Of a stretch of DNA of 37,010 nt, positions 18,090 through 26,579 are shown in pieces. Location of the stretch: assembly GCA_030691625.1 (NCBI GenBank), contig JAUYDX010000046.1, forward strand, positions 1 through 37,010. The letters run 5' to 3'. Position 1 is the first letter of the stretch, and every line of letters starts with the position of its first letter. Origin of the DNA: Candidatus Omnitrophota bacterium. Its GTDB lineage: Bacteria; Omnitrophota; Gorgyraeia; Gorgyraeales; Gorgyraeaceae. The notes beneath the pieces are model-generated. The model had not been told where the DNA came from, searched no databases, and saw only the letters and a list, made by a program, of their open reading frames with translations. The translations under genes were made by a program, and so were the position numbers.

Positions 18090-19393
18090 TTGCGTAGTTT
18101 GTCTAAGTATTCTTTGATTTTTTTCTCGTAGCCAATATCTGTAGGCGCGTAATATATCCTCTTTTCAGGGATATATTCCTGGTCCACGTAATGATCCTTG
18201 TAGTCGTGGGCGTATTTATAGTCTACGCCGTGGCCGAGTTTCTCAGCCCCGCGGTAATTAGCGTCTTTTAAATGTTTCGGGACCTCGAGAGTCCTTGATT
18301 CTTCCACATCTTTAATGGCCTTTTCTATGCCAAGATAAGCGGCGTTACTTTTTGGCGCGCATGCAATATAACACACTGCCTGTGCCAGAGGGATCCTTGC
18401 CTCTGGCATGCCCACGAATTCAGACACCTGCATTGCCGCGTTTGCCACTACCAGGGCCTGCGGATCAGCATTGCCCACATCTTCACTGGCGCAGATTACA
18501 ATGCGCCTGGCAATGAACCTGGGGTCTTCTCCTGCGTAAAGCATTTTCGCTAGCCAGTATAGCGCCGCGTCAGGATCAGACCCGCGCATGCTCTTAATAA
18601 ACGCGGAAATGGTGTCGTAATGGCCGTCCTCATCCCTGTCATAGACCACTGCTTTTTTCTGTATAGACTCTTCTGCTACCTTAAGCGTAAAATCTATTGC
18701 CCTGTCTTTTCCAGGCTTAGTGGTTAAAACCCCTACCTCAAGGGCATTCAGCCCAATCCTCGCGTCTCCGTCTGAAGCCTCAGCTAAAAACACCAGCGCC
18801 TTTTCATCCATCCTCACTTCTATATTGCCGAAACCGCGTTCTTTGTCTTCCAAGGCATTCTTTAAGATCTGCGTGATATTTTCTTTTGATAATTTCTTTA
18901 ATTCAAAGATTATCGAACGCGAGATAAGCGGGGATACTAAAGAAAAAAATGGATTGTGCGTGGTCGCGCCTATTAAAACAGGATTCCCGCTTTCCACATC
19001 AGGCATTAAAACATCCTGCTGGGCCTTATTAAATCTGTGGATCTCGTCTATAAAAAGTATCGTCTTTTTGCCAGAGGCCTTTTCCCGTTCTTTGGATTGT
19101 TTTATAGCGTCTTTTAATTCCTGGACATTGGAAACAACGGCGTTTATCTCGTGGAAATACGCCTTTGTGACATTGGCTATTACATGCGCAAGCGTGGTCT
19201 TGCCTGTGCCAGGCGGGCCATAAAGTATAAGAGAAGCTACCCTGTCAGCGTCTATTGCCCTTTTTAATAACTTCCCCTCTCCGAGGATATGTTCCTGGCC
19301 AATGAATTCCTTGAGGGTCCGGGGCCGCATCCTGACAGCTAAAGGATATTTTTTCTCTGTAATTTTTTTCTGGGATTCGAAAAGGTCGGGCAT
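18080..19393 (-). CDS. rarA: Replication-associated recombination protein A (MgsA/RarA AAA+ ATPase)
   Basis: MPDLFESQKKITEKKYPLAVRMRPRTLKEFIGQEHILGEGKLL, LYGPPGTGKTTLA, FIDEIHRFNKAQQD. Confidence 0.95.
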   Translation of the reverse strand: MPDLFESQKKITEKKYPLAVRMRPRTLKEFIGQEHILGEGKLLKRAIDADRVASLILYGPPGTGKTTLAHVIANVTKAYFHEINAVVSNVQELKDAIKQSKEREKASGKKTILFIDEIHRFNKAQQDVLMPDVESGNPVLIGATTHNPFFSLVSPLISRSIIFELKKLSKENITQILKNALEDKERGFGNIEVRMDEKALVFLAEASDGDARIGLNALEVGVLTTKPGKDRAIDFTLKVAEESIQKKAVVYDRDEDGHYDTISAFIKSMRGSDPDAALYWLAKMLYAGEDPRFIARRIVICASEDVGNADPQALVVANAAMQVSEFVGMPEARIPLAQAVCYIACAPKSNAAYLGIEKAIKDVEESRTLEVPKHLKDANYRGAEKLGHGVDYKYAHDYKDHYVDQEYIPEKRIYYAPTDIGYEKKIKEYLDKLRKTT

Positions 19394-19399
19394 AAATAA

Positions 19400-19582
19400 A
19401 AATCCCCACATATGCCGTGTGAAAGGATGCTTAATTGAACCCATTAAGCACGTGGGCGCCCTCTCAGGTGTTTATTGTTCCCTTGTAACTACGCCAAGGT
19501 CTACAGCCGCACCTGAAGTTAGGCTCCCCAGTATTTGGTGTTGGCTCAAAAACTTCCATTTCAACACGCACATCGCAGGGAC
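19400..19582 (-). ncRNA. ssrS: 6S RNA candidate
   Basis: About 183 nt; long terminal helix CCCTGCGATGTGCGTGTTGAAA / TTTCACACGGCATATGTGGGG; internal TGAGCCAACACC and AGGGCGCCCACGTGCTTAATGGG motifs typical of 6S; 3' T-run; directly upstream of rarA; own promoter. Confidence 0.8.
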
Positions 19583-19588
19583 AAATTA

Positions 19589-19617
19589 AGTATAACACAC
19601 CTAAATAAATAATGCAA
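19589..19617 (-). promoter_or_regulatory. Predicted promoter for the 6S RNA
   Basis: Minus strand TTGCAT (19612..19617) - 17 nt - TATACT (19589..19594). Confidence 0.65.
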
Positions 19618-19644
19618 GCCGCATGGGCGCATAAGAACTCTAAG

Positions 19645-21702
19645 TTATCTTATCTGCGCGCCCAGTCTCTTTGTCAGGGCATCCTGGACTTTTTTGTGGA
19701 GATCGTTCACTTCCTTGTCAATGAGGGTCCTCTCGCCTGAACGGTACTCTATGGTATAGGCCAGGCTTTTTTTGCCGGCCTCTATCTGCTGTCCCTTGTA
19801 AAGATCAAATACGTCCACGGATTTCACAAGGCCCCTTGCCTCGTCCTTTATCACGTCATAGATGCTCGAGGCGCTGATCGTATCGTCCAAAAGAATAGCT
19901 ATGTCTCTTTTTATGGACGGGTATTTAGGCAGGCTCGTGAATGTCTTTTTTAAACTCGCCGAGCTCAGCAGGCTGTCAAGGCAAAGCTCTGCCACATAAG
20001 CCTTTCTCTTTATATCAAACTTCCTTGCCACGTCTTCCTTTACCTCTCCGAAAACGCCGCAGGTCTTTCCGTCCACATTAATACTACTGGATAGATTTTC
20101 TTTTAATGAGGCGTGCTCTAGTTTTTCCATCTTGTAATCACGCGCGCCAATAGAATCCATAAGCGTCTCTACCACGCCTTTTAAATCAAAAAAATCCAGG
20201 TCCCTGGGTTTTTCCTTCCAGTTGCCTGGCTTATTCCCGCAGATACCTATGGAAAGACGCATGGTCTCGTCTGCCTGGCCGGTAGCCTTGTTCATCGTAT
20301 AAACTTTATTGATCTCAAAAAGCTGCAGCAGCGTATTTTTTCTGTTAAGGTTCCAGTTCAGGACTTCCAGCATCTCTGAAATAAGACTGGGCCGCATGAT
20401 TTCCTGCTGTGAACTCATTGGATTTTTTAAGACCACAAGATTATCTGAAGGTATGCCGAGATATTCTACTTCATTTCTGCTGGTCAATGTATAGGTAATA
20501 ACCTCGTTTAGCCCGAGATTGCACAAGATCTTCCTTATCTCTTTTTCCAGCGCCGCTGTCTTTTTCTCCAGGGCGTATGTCTTATGCGGCGTAAAAGACG
20601 GAAGCCTGGAAGGCACTTTATTATAGCCGTGGAGCCTCGCGATCTCCTCTATCAAGTCTATATCCCTTGAAAGGTCTGTCCTGTAAGACGGGACAGTTAT
20701 TATTATCTTATTTTTCTTTTTAACAGGCCTGAGGTTTAATCTTTTAAATATATCCTTTATAGACTCTAAATCTATGTCGATACCCAGTATCCTGGGTATC
20801 TCTTCCAGGGAAAGGCTGATCTTTATCTCCTTTTCTATCGCATGCCCTGCATCGCTCATGCTTCCTGAAACCCTTGCGCCTGCAAACTCTTTAATAAGTT
20901 CCTGCGCCCTTAAGTTCGCGGCGAGTATCATCGCATTATCCACCCATCTCTCAAACCTGTAGCTTGATTCAGAGGCAATACCCAGCTGCCTGCAGCCCTT
21001 CCTTATAACTACTGGGTCAAAACAAGCGCTTTCTATTAAAATATTCTTAGTGGTTTCTGTAATCTCAGTGGCCTTGCCTCCCATAATGCCTGCTATTGCC
21101 ACAGGCTTTACCGCGTCAGCTATGACAAGTATATTCGGGTCCAGCTGCCTATTTACGCCGTCTATAGTCATTATGCTTTCGTTCTTTTTCGCGCGCCTTA
21201 CTATAATCCTCTTCCCCTCAAGTTTATCCAGATCAAAAGCGTGAAGAGGCTGGCCTGTTTCAAACATGACATAGTTTGTTATGTCAGCTATATTATTCAC
21301 GGCCCTGGCGCCCAAGGCATTTAATCTCTGGGTGAGCCACTTTGGCGACTGGCCCACCTTAACATTTTTCATTATGCTCCCTGCGTAGCGGGTGCAGCCT
21401 GTTTTATCCTGTATTTCTATCTTTACGCTCCCCCTGGACCCTGCCTTTTTCATAAAATTTTTCCTGATGGCCTCTGGCAGTTTTACGCTTACGCCTGAAG
21501 ACGCGCTGAGCTCCCGCGCTATGCCTAACATAGAAAGGCAGTCAGGCCTATTGGGCGTAACCTCTATCTCCATTACAGAGTCGCCCTCTATATCAGTAAT
21601 AGACGCTATCTCAAGGCCTGCCATTGTAAGAGACCCTTGCGCCTTTTGGCAGTCTATCTTTGGAACGATATAATCCTTTAACCAATCAAAACTTACTCTC
21701 AT
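19645..21702 (-). CDS. pheT: Phenylalanine--tRNA ligase beta subunit
   Basis: MRVSFDWLKDYIV, EVTPNRPDCLSMLGIARE, C-terminal FDX-ACB domain; lacks an obvious tRNA-binding insertion near the N terminus. Confidence 0.95.
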   Translation of the reverse strand: MRVSFDWLKDYIVPKIDCQKAQGSLTMAGLEIASITDIEGDSVMEIEVTPNRPDCLSMLGIARELSASSGVSVKLPEAIRKNFMKKAGSRGSVKIEIQDKTGCTRYAGSIMKNVKVGQSPKWLTQRLNALGARAVNNIADITNYVMFETGQPLHAFDLDKLEGKRIIVRRAKKNESIMTIDGVNRQLDPNILVIADAVKPVAIAGIMGGKATEITETTKNILIESACFDPVVIRKGCRQLGIASESSYRFERWVDNAMILAANLRAQELIKEFAGARVSGSMSDAGHAIEKEIKISLSLEEIPRILGIDIDLESIKDIFKRLNLRPVKKKNKIIITVPSYRTDLSRDIDLIEEIARLHGYNKVPSRLPSFTPHKTYALEKKTAALEKEIRKILCNLGLNEVITYTLTSRNEVEYLGIPSDNLVVLKNPMSSQQEIMRPSLISEMLEVLNWNLNRKNTLLQLFEINKVYTMNKATGQADETMRLSIGICGNKPGNWKEKPRDLDFFDLKGVVETLMDSIGARDYKMEKLEHASLKENLSSSINVDGKTCGVFGEVKEDVARKFDIKRKAYVAELCLDSLLSSASLKKTFTSLPKYPSIKRDIAILLDDTISASSIYDVIKDEARGLVKSVDVFDLYKGQQIEAGKKSLAYTIEYRSGERTLIDKEVNDLHKKVQDALTKRLGAQIR

Positions 21703-21721
21703 AAATTCCCCCGTTGCTTTT

Positions 21722-22186
21722 TTAAGGCTCTATATAAGTGATGATACCATTTTCAACTTGCACTTGCTTCCCAGTAGCAACAAATGTTCCAGTCACTCCC
21801 ACTGAACCATCTGAAGAATAATAATTAGTGGCTTTGACTGTGCCGTTTACATCCAATACGGTCCCGGCTGCGGGGCTAGTTGTTCCGATCCCTACCTGGC
21901 CCTGCACTATAAGGCCGTTTGAAGGAGCTGTGCTTGTCCCGGAATAACCTGTTCCTATCGCGACACCGCCTTCCACGCCAAGTTTATTTTTAGGGTCTGT
22001 TGTACCTATGCCTACATTCCCAGAAGTTGTAGCCAAGCTGGTTGTTGAGGTTGTGGTTAATTCTTCATATGCGCCATATGGGGCAGGATAATATGTCGTA
22101 AGCGTAATATCCTCTGCCATAAGAGTAGCCCCTATGCCAACAAGCGCCAGCAAAAACGCGTAGAAGAAATTAAATGTCTTTTGCAT
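21722..22186 (-). CDS. Secreted low-complexity surface protein with 'ITLTTYYPAPYGAYEEL' and 'VGIGTT(D/S)P' bead motifs
   Basis: Signal peptide MQKTFNFFYAFLLALVGIGATLMA; two GxVGIGTTxP motifs. Confidence 0.8.
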   Translation of the reverse strand: MQKTFNFFYAFLLALVGIGATLMAEDITLTTYYPAPYGAYEELTTTSTTSLATTSGNVGIGTTDPKNKLGVEGGVAIGTGYSGTSTAPSNGLIVQGQVGIGTTSPAAGTVLDVNGTVKATNYYSSDGSVGVTGTFVATGKQVQVENGIITYIEP

Positions 22187-22219
22187 GCCTGCCTCCCATG
22201 TTTCAATCTAAACCACCTC

Positions 22220-22257
22220 AACCTCGTAGGTTGCGGCTTGCCGCAACCTACGAGGTT
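22220..22257. repeat. Family B palindromic element, copy B2 (38 nt, 18-2-18)
   Basis: AACCTCGTAGGTTGCGGC-TT-GCCGCAACCTACGAGGTT. Confidence 0.93.
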
Positions 22258-22264
22258 TCTATGG

Positions 22265-23281
22265 TTAAAATTGTTTTAAGAATCTCACGTCGTTCTCGTA
22301 CAATAAGCGGATATCGTCTATGCCGTATTTCAGCATGCAGAGCCTGTCTACGCCCATGCCAAACGCAAAACCTGTGTAGACGCTTGGATCTATTTTCACG
22401 AATTCGAATACCCTGGGATTTATCATGCCTGAACCCAGGACCTCGAGCCAGCCCTTATGCGAGCAGACCCTGCACCCCTTCCCTCCGCAGATAAAACACG
22501 ATATATCCACCTCTGCTGACGGCTCTGTAAAAGGGAAGAAATGCGGCCTGAACCGCATCTTTACATTCTCCCCGAAATATTCTTTCGCGAATCTCTCAAG
22601 CACTCCTTTAAGGTCTGAAAACTGTATACCTTTATCCACCATAAAACCCTCTATCTGGTAAAACATGAATGAGTGGCTCGCGTCCACTGCGTCAGGCCTG
22701 TAAACCTTGCCTGCGTGTATTACCTGTATAGGCGGCTTTTCTTTTTCCATTACCCGAATCTGGCTGGTGGAAGTCTGGCTTCTCAGAAGATTCCCGTTTT
22801 CAATATAAAAGGTATGAAATGTTTCTCTCGACGGGTGGTTTTTAGGTATATTAAGCGCCTCGAAATTATAATACTCTGTCTCTATCTCAGGGCTTTCCAC
22901 TGCCTTAAAACCCATCTTAGCGAAGATCTCCAGTATTTCATCCATTGTCTTCACTAAAGGGTGGATATGGCCAAGCTCTCTTTTTATGCCGGGAAGCGTC
23001 ATGTCGTTATTTTCAAAAACTACCGCCTCCTTTGACCTGAAAGATTTTTCCCGTTCCTCCAATAAAACAGTCACCTTCTGTTTCAGCTTATTTATGAACA
23101 GGCCTGCTTCAGGTTTGTCCTTTTTAGACACGGTCTTTATGCCTTTAAACGCGTCTGTCACAATGCCTTTTCTGCCGAGGTATTTTATCTTCGCCTTTTC
23201 CAGCTCCTCGAAATTAGGCGCGTCTGCTATCTCTTTCACAGCTATTTTTTCGATGTCCTTCAGTTTCTCTATGAATTTCAT
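22265..23281 (-). CDS. pheS: Phenylalanine--tRNA ligase alpha subunit
   Basis: GHIHPLVKTMDEILEIFAKMGF, RPHFFPFTEPSAEVDISC, FAFGMGVDRLCMLKYGIDDIR. Confidence 0.96.
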   Translation of the reverse strand: MKFIEKLKDIEKIAVKEIADAPNFEELEKAKIKYLGRKGIVTDAFKGIKTVSKKDKPEAGLFINKLKQKVTVLLEEREKSFRSKEAVVFENNDMTLPGIKRELGHIHPLVKTMDEILEIFAKMGFKAVESPEIETEYYNFEALNIPKNHPSRETFHTFYIENGNLLRSQTSTSQIRVMEKEKPPIQVIHAGKVYRPDAVDASHSFMFYQIEGFMVDKGIQFSDLKGVLERFAKEYFGENVKMRFRPHFFPFTEPSAEVDISCFICGGKGCRVCSHKGWLEVLGSGMINPRVFEFVKIDPSVYTGFAFGMGVDRLCMLKYGIDDIRLLYENDVRFLKQF

Positions 23282-23291
23282 ATAACCTCTC

Positions 23292-23642
23292 TTATTTTTT
23301 CTTGACACTCTCGACTAATTTTTTGAAAGCATGCGTGTCATTAACTGCCATATCCGCGAGTATCTTCCTGTTTAAGGATACTTTAGCGTCTTTAAGGCCT
23401 TTCATGAATTTAGAATACGACGTGCCGAGTTCTTTGCAGGCGTTGGAAATCCGTAAAATCCACAGCCTTCTGAACGTGCCTTTTTTGGCGCGCCTGTCTC
23501 TCGTGCCGTACATCAGGGCCTTTTTCAGGGTCTCGAGGGTCATCCTGTGCCATTTGCTCCTGCCGGCGCGGTAGCCCTTAGCCATCTTTGATACTCTTTT
23601 CCTGCGAGCCCTTGACGCCGGCCCGTATTTTGCGCGTGACAT
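23292..23642 (-). CDS. rplT: 50S ribosomal protein L20
   Basis: KMAKGYRAGRSKWHRMTLETLKKALMYGTRDRRAKKGTFRRLWILRI. Confidence 0.97.
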   Translation of the reverse strand: MSRAKYGPASRARRKRVSKMAKGYRAGRSKWHRMTLETLKKALMYGTRDRRAKKGTFRRLWILRISNACKELGTSYSKFMKGLKDAKVSLNRKILADMAVNDTHAFKKLVESVKKK

Positions 23643-23664
23643 TTAATACCTCCTTTTAAATCCC

Positions 23665-23707
23665 AACAACTTGACACTTGAAACAATGTCACAAGTGTCA
23701 AGTTGTT
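23665..23707. repeat. Family A palindromic element, copy A4 (43 nt)
   Basis: AACAACTTGACACTTGAAACAATGTCACAAGTGTCAAGTTGTT. Confidence 0.92.
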
Positions 23708-23905
23708 TTAGCCGTATGGTAACAGCTTTTTGGTTATCTTCGCTTCCATACCAAGCACCTCCACGCACCTGCGCATCTTTCTCTTCCTTTTGGAGGATTT
23801 GGATGTGAGGATGTGGCGTTTGCCTGGTTTATATCTCATGAGTTTTCCGTTCTTCGTGAGCTTTAATCTTTTTCTTGCGCCCTTATTAGTCTTCAGTTTC
23901 GGCAT
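23708..23905 (-). CDS. rpmI: 50S ribosomal protein L35
   Basis: MPKLKTNKGARKRLKLTKNGKLMRYKPGKRHILTSKSSKRKR. Confidence 0.97.
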   Translation of the reverse strand: MPKLKTNKGARKRLKLTKNGKLMRYKPGKRHILTSKSSKRKRKMRRCVEVLGMEAKITKKLLPYG

Positions 23906-23919
23906 GCTTTTCTCCTAAA

Positions 23920-24447
23920 TTATTTTTTCACGTTCGCTGACGGCCGCGGCATAAAATATATGAAGATGGATCTACCTTCCATCATCGGACCTTTTTCTAT
24001 CTCTCCCACTTCTCCAAGATCAGCTATAACCCTGTCTACGACCTTTTTACCTATATCCAAATGGCTCATTTCCCTGCCCCTGAACATCATTGTAAGCTTT
24101 GCCTTATCCCCTCTTTCCAAAAAACGCCTCATGTGGTGAATCTTGACCTGGTAATCGTGTTCCTCTATATTAGGCTTCATCTTGATCTCTTTGAGGTGCA
24201 CTACCTTCTGATGTTTCCTGGCTTCTTTTTCCTTTTTCTCCTGTTCGTATTTATATTTCGAATAATCCATTATCCTGCAAACAGGCGGGGACGACTGGCC
24301 AGCCACCTCAACAAGATCAAGCCCCAGTTCTTCTGCTTTTTGAAGCGCGTCCTGGGTATTCACAATACCCATCTGTTCGCTTTCAGCGCCTATAAGCCTT
24401 ACCTCTTTAACGCGTATCCTTTGATTGATCCTCAGGTCTTTTGAAAT
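23920..24447 (-). CDS. infC: Translation initiation factor IF-3, likely AUU start
   Basis: ISKDLRINQRIRVKEVRLIG..; AAGGGG placed 8 nt before ATT, whereas the track GTG start directly abuts it. Confidence 0.95.
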   Translation of the reverse strand: MSKDLRINQRIRVKEVRLIGAESEQMGIVNTQDALQKAEELGLDLVEVAGQSSPPVCRIMDYSKYKYEQEKKEKEARKHQKVVHLKEIKMKPNIEEHDYQVKIHHMRRFLERGDKAKLTMMFRGREMSHLDIGKKVVDRVIADLGEVGEIEKGPMMEGRSIFIYFMPRPSANVKK

Positions 24448-24475
24448 ACAGATCACCCCTTTCTTTTGTTAAACA

Positions 24476-26188
24476 TTAAACCTTGTTAAGTATTTCTTTT
24501 TTTACCCTGTCTATAAAATCCTCTATCTTCATCGCACCCGTATCCCCTTCTTTTCTGGCGCGGAGCGAAATAGTAGCCGACTCTTTTTCTTTATCCCCGG
24601 CTATGAGCATGTAAGGGATTTTATTTAATTCTCCCTCTCGTATTTTATATTGCAGTTTCTCGTTTCTCTTGTCAATCTCAACCCTTACGCCTTCATCCTG
24701 CAACCTCTTTAGAACGCTTTCAGCGTAATCATGCGAACGGTCAGTTATAGGTATCACCAGAACCTGCACAGGCGCCAGCCACACAGGAAAAGCGCCTGCG
24801 TAGTGTTCCACAAGCGTGCCTATAAAACGCTCCATACTGCCCAGTATGACCCTATGGAGCATCACAGGCCTTTCTTTTTTCCCGTCGCTGGAAATATAAG
24901 AAAGATCGAACCTTTCGGGCAGCGCGAAATCGCACTGCACTGTCGCGCACTGCCACGGCCTGCCAAGAGCGTCTCTAACCATTATGTCTATCTTCGGGCC
25001 GTAAAAAGCGCCTTCGCCTTCATTGATATCATAACTCATGGCTTTTGATTCCAGGGCCTTTTTCAGGGCGTCTGTTGCCTGGCGCCAGATCTCGTCTGTG
25101 CCTATGGATTTTAACGGCCTTGTGGAAAGGTCTATCTTGTAATCCTTAAAACCAAAAACCTTCAATGCATCCAGGACAAATTCTATCACGCCTATTATCT
25201 CTTGTTCCAATTGTTCAGGCAGGCAGAATATGTGCGCGTCATCCTGCGTAAATCCCCTGACCCTTAAAAGCCCGTGCAGTACGCCTGTTTTTTCGCGCCT
25301 GTGCACATTGCCAAGCTCAAAATAACGTATTGGCAAATCTCGATAGCTTCTGATCTTTGATTTATAAATCAGTATGTGGCCGGGGCAGTTCATGGGCTTT
25401 AGAACGTATTCTTCGCCTTCCACCTTAAAGACGTACATGTTGTCTTTATAATATTCATAATGGCCTGACGTAATCCATATGTCTGATTTAAGGATGTGCG
25501 GCCCCATCACGATCTGGTAACCGCGCCTCAGATGTTCTTTTTTCTCGTAGTCCTCTATCAGCATCCTGAGGAGCGCGCCTTTTGGATGGTAAAACACAAG
25601 GCCCGGCCCCACTTCGTCGTGGATACTGAAAAGGTCCAGCTCCTTGCCCAGTTTTCTGTGGTCTCTTTTTTTGGCCTCTTCTATTCTATTTAAATACCCG
25701 TCCAGATCTTTTTGCGACTCAAAACACGTGCCGTATATTCTCTGAAGCATTGGGTTTGTCTCTATGCCGTGCCAGTACGCGCCTGCAATGCTTAAAAGTT
25801 TAAACGCCTTTATCTGGCCTGTGGATCTTACGTGCGGCCCCTTGCATAAATCCACAAACTTTCCGTGCCTGTAAATAGACACAGAGTCCCCTTCTAATTT
25901 ATTGATAAGCTCAACTTTATAAGGTTCTTTCGCGAATATTTTCAGCGCCTCTTTTTTAGAAATATCTTCTTTTTCAAACCCCAGGTCTTGTTCTATAATT
26001 TTTTGCATCTCTTTCTCGATGATAGGCAGGTCCTCCGGCTTAAAAGGTTCCGGCCTATCAAAGTCATAGTAAAACCCGTCTTCAATAGCAGGCCCTATGG
26101 CGAGTTTCGCGTCAGGAAAAAGTTTCTTAACAGCGTCTGCCATCGCGTGCGAACAGCTATGCCGTAACGCGTCTAAATCTTTTGCCAT
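24476..26188 (-). CDS. thrS: Threonine--tRNA ligase
   Basis: [59 protein letters not shown]. Confidence 0.97.
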   Translation of the reverse strand: MAKDLDALRHSCSHAMADAVKKLFPDAKLAIGPAIEDGFYYDFDRPEPFKPEDLPIIEKEMQKIIEQDLGFEKEDISKKEALKIFAKEPYKVELINKLEGDSVSIYRHGKFVDLCKGPHVRSTGQIKAFKLLSIAGAYWHGIETNPMLQRIYGTCFESQKDLDGYLNRIEEAKKRDHRKLGKELDLFSIHDEVGPGLVFYHPKGALLRMLIEDYEKKEHLRRGYQIVMGPHILKSDIWITSGHYEYYKDNMYVFKVEGEEYVLKPMNCPGHILIYKSKIRSYRDLPIRYFELGNVHRREKTGVLHGLLRVRGFTQDDAHIFCLPEQLEQEIIGVIEFVLDALKVFGFKDYKIDLSTRPLKSIGTDEIWRQATDALKKALESKAMSYDINEGEGAFYGPKIDIMVRDALGRPWQCATVQCDFALPERFDLSYISSDGKKERPVMLHRVILGSMERFIGTLVEHYAGAFPVWLAPVQVLVIPITDRSHDYAESVLKRLQDEGVRVEIDKRNEKLQYKIREGELNKIPYMLIAGDKEKESATISLRARKEGDTGAMKIEDFIDRVKKEILNKV

Positions 26189-26202
26189 AATCAATCCCCT
26201 CA

Positions 26203-26245
26203 AACAACTTTACACTTGCGACAATGTTTGTAGTGTCAAGTTGTT
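26203..26245. repeat. Family A palindromic element, copy A5 (43 nt, variant II)
   Basis: AACAACTTTACACTTGCGACAATGTTTGTAGTGTCAAGTTGTT, identical to A2. Confidence 0.92.
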
Positions 26246-26257
26246 GCGTTTATAAAC

Positions 26258-26334
26258 TGGTGGGCCTAACAGGACTCGAACCTGTGACCTCTTCCATGTC
26301 AAGGAAGCGCGCTAACCAACTGCGCTATAAGCCC
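26258..26334 (-). tRNA. tRNA-Val (GAC), CCA encoded
   Basis: GGGCTTATAGCGCAGTTGGTTAGCGCGCTTCCTTGACATGGAAGAGGTCACAGGTTCGAGTCCTGTTAGGCCCACCA folds as a cloverleaf. Confidence 0.95.
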
Positions 26335-26347
26335 AAAATTTTCAACA

Positions 26348-26433
26348 TGGTGGGCGAGGAGGGAGTTGAACCCTCACGACCTTGCGATCAAAGGATTTTA
26401 AGTCCTTCGTGTATGCCATTCCACCACTCGCCC
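26348..26433 (-). tRNA. tRNA-Leu (TAA), CCA encoded
   Basis: GGGCGAGTGGTGGAATGGCATACACGAAGGACTTAAAATCCTTTGATCGCAAGGTCGTGAGGGTTCAACTCCCTCCTCGCCCACCA; long variable arm. Confidence 0.95.
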
Positions 26434-26507
26434 GGAGGCGACGACCGGAATCGAACCGGTGCATAGGAGTTTTGCAGACTCGTCCCTTACCACTTGGGTA
26501 CGTCGCC
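26434..26507 (-). tRNA. tRNA-Cys (GCA), 3' end TCC without an encoded terminal A
   Basis: GGCGACGTACCCAAGTGGTAAGGGACGAGTCTGCAAAACTCCTATGCACCGGTTCGATTCCGGTCGTCGCCTCC. Confidence 0.9.
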
Positions 26508-26522
26508 GCTTGCCATCTTAGA

Positions 26523-26560
26523 CAAAAAACGTGTAGCTCTGATAAGATACGGCTACACGT
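26523..26560 (-). terminator. Rho-independent terminator of the pseudopilin gene
   Basis: Minus strand ACGTGTAGC-14 nt-GCTACACGT followed by TTTTT. Confidence 0.85.
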
Positions 26561-26579
26561 TGTGAACAATACTTTTCCA

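Noticed and set aside
26189-26257. T-box or other riboswitch upstream of thrS
   Set aside because: The gap holds only family A element A5 and the tRNA end; no room for a specifier stem or antiterminator.
26523-26560. Hairpin GTGTAGC..GCTACAC as another member of the GTAG palindrome families
   Set aside because: It has a clear U-tract at the end of a gene and different arms, so it is best explained as an ordinary intrinsic terminator.
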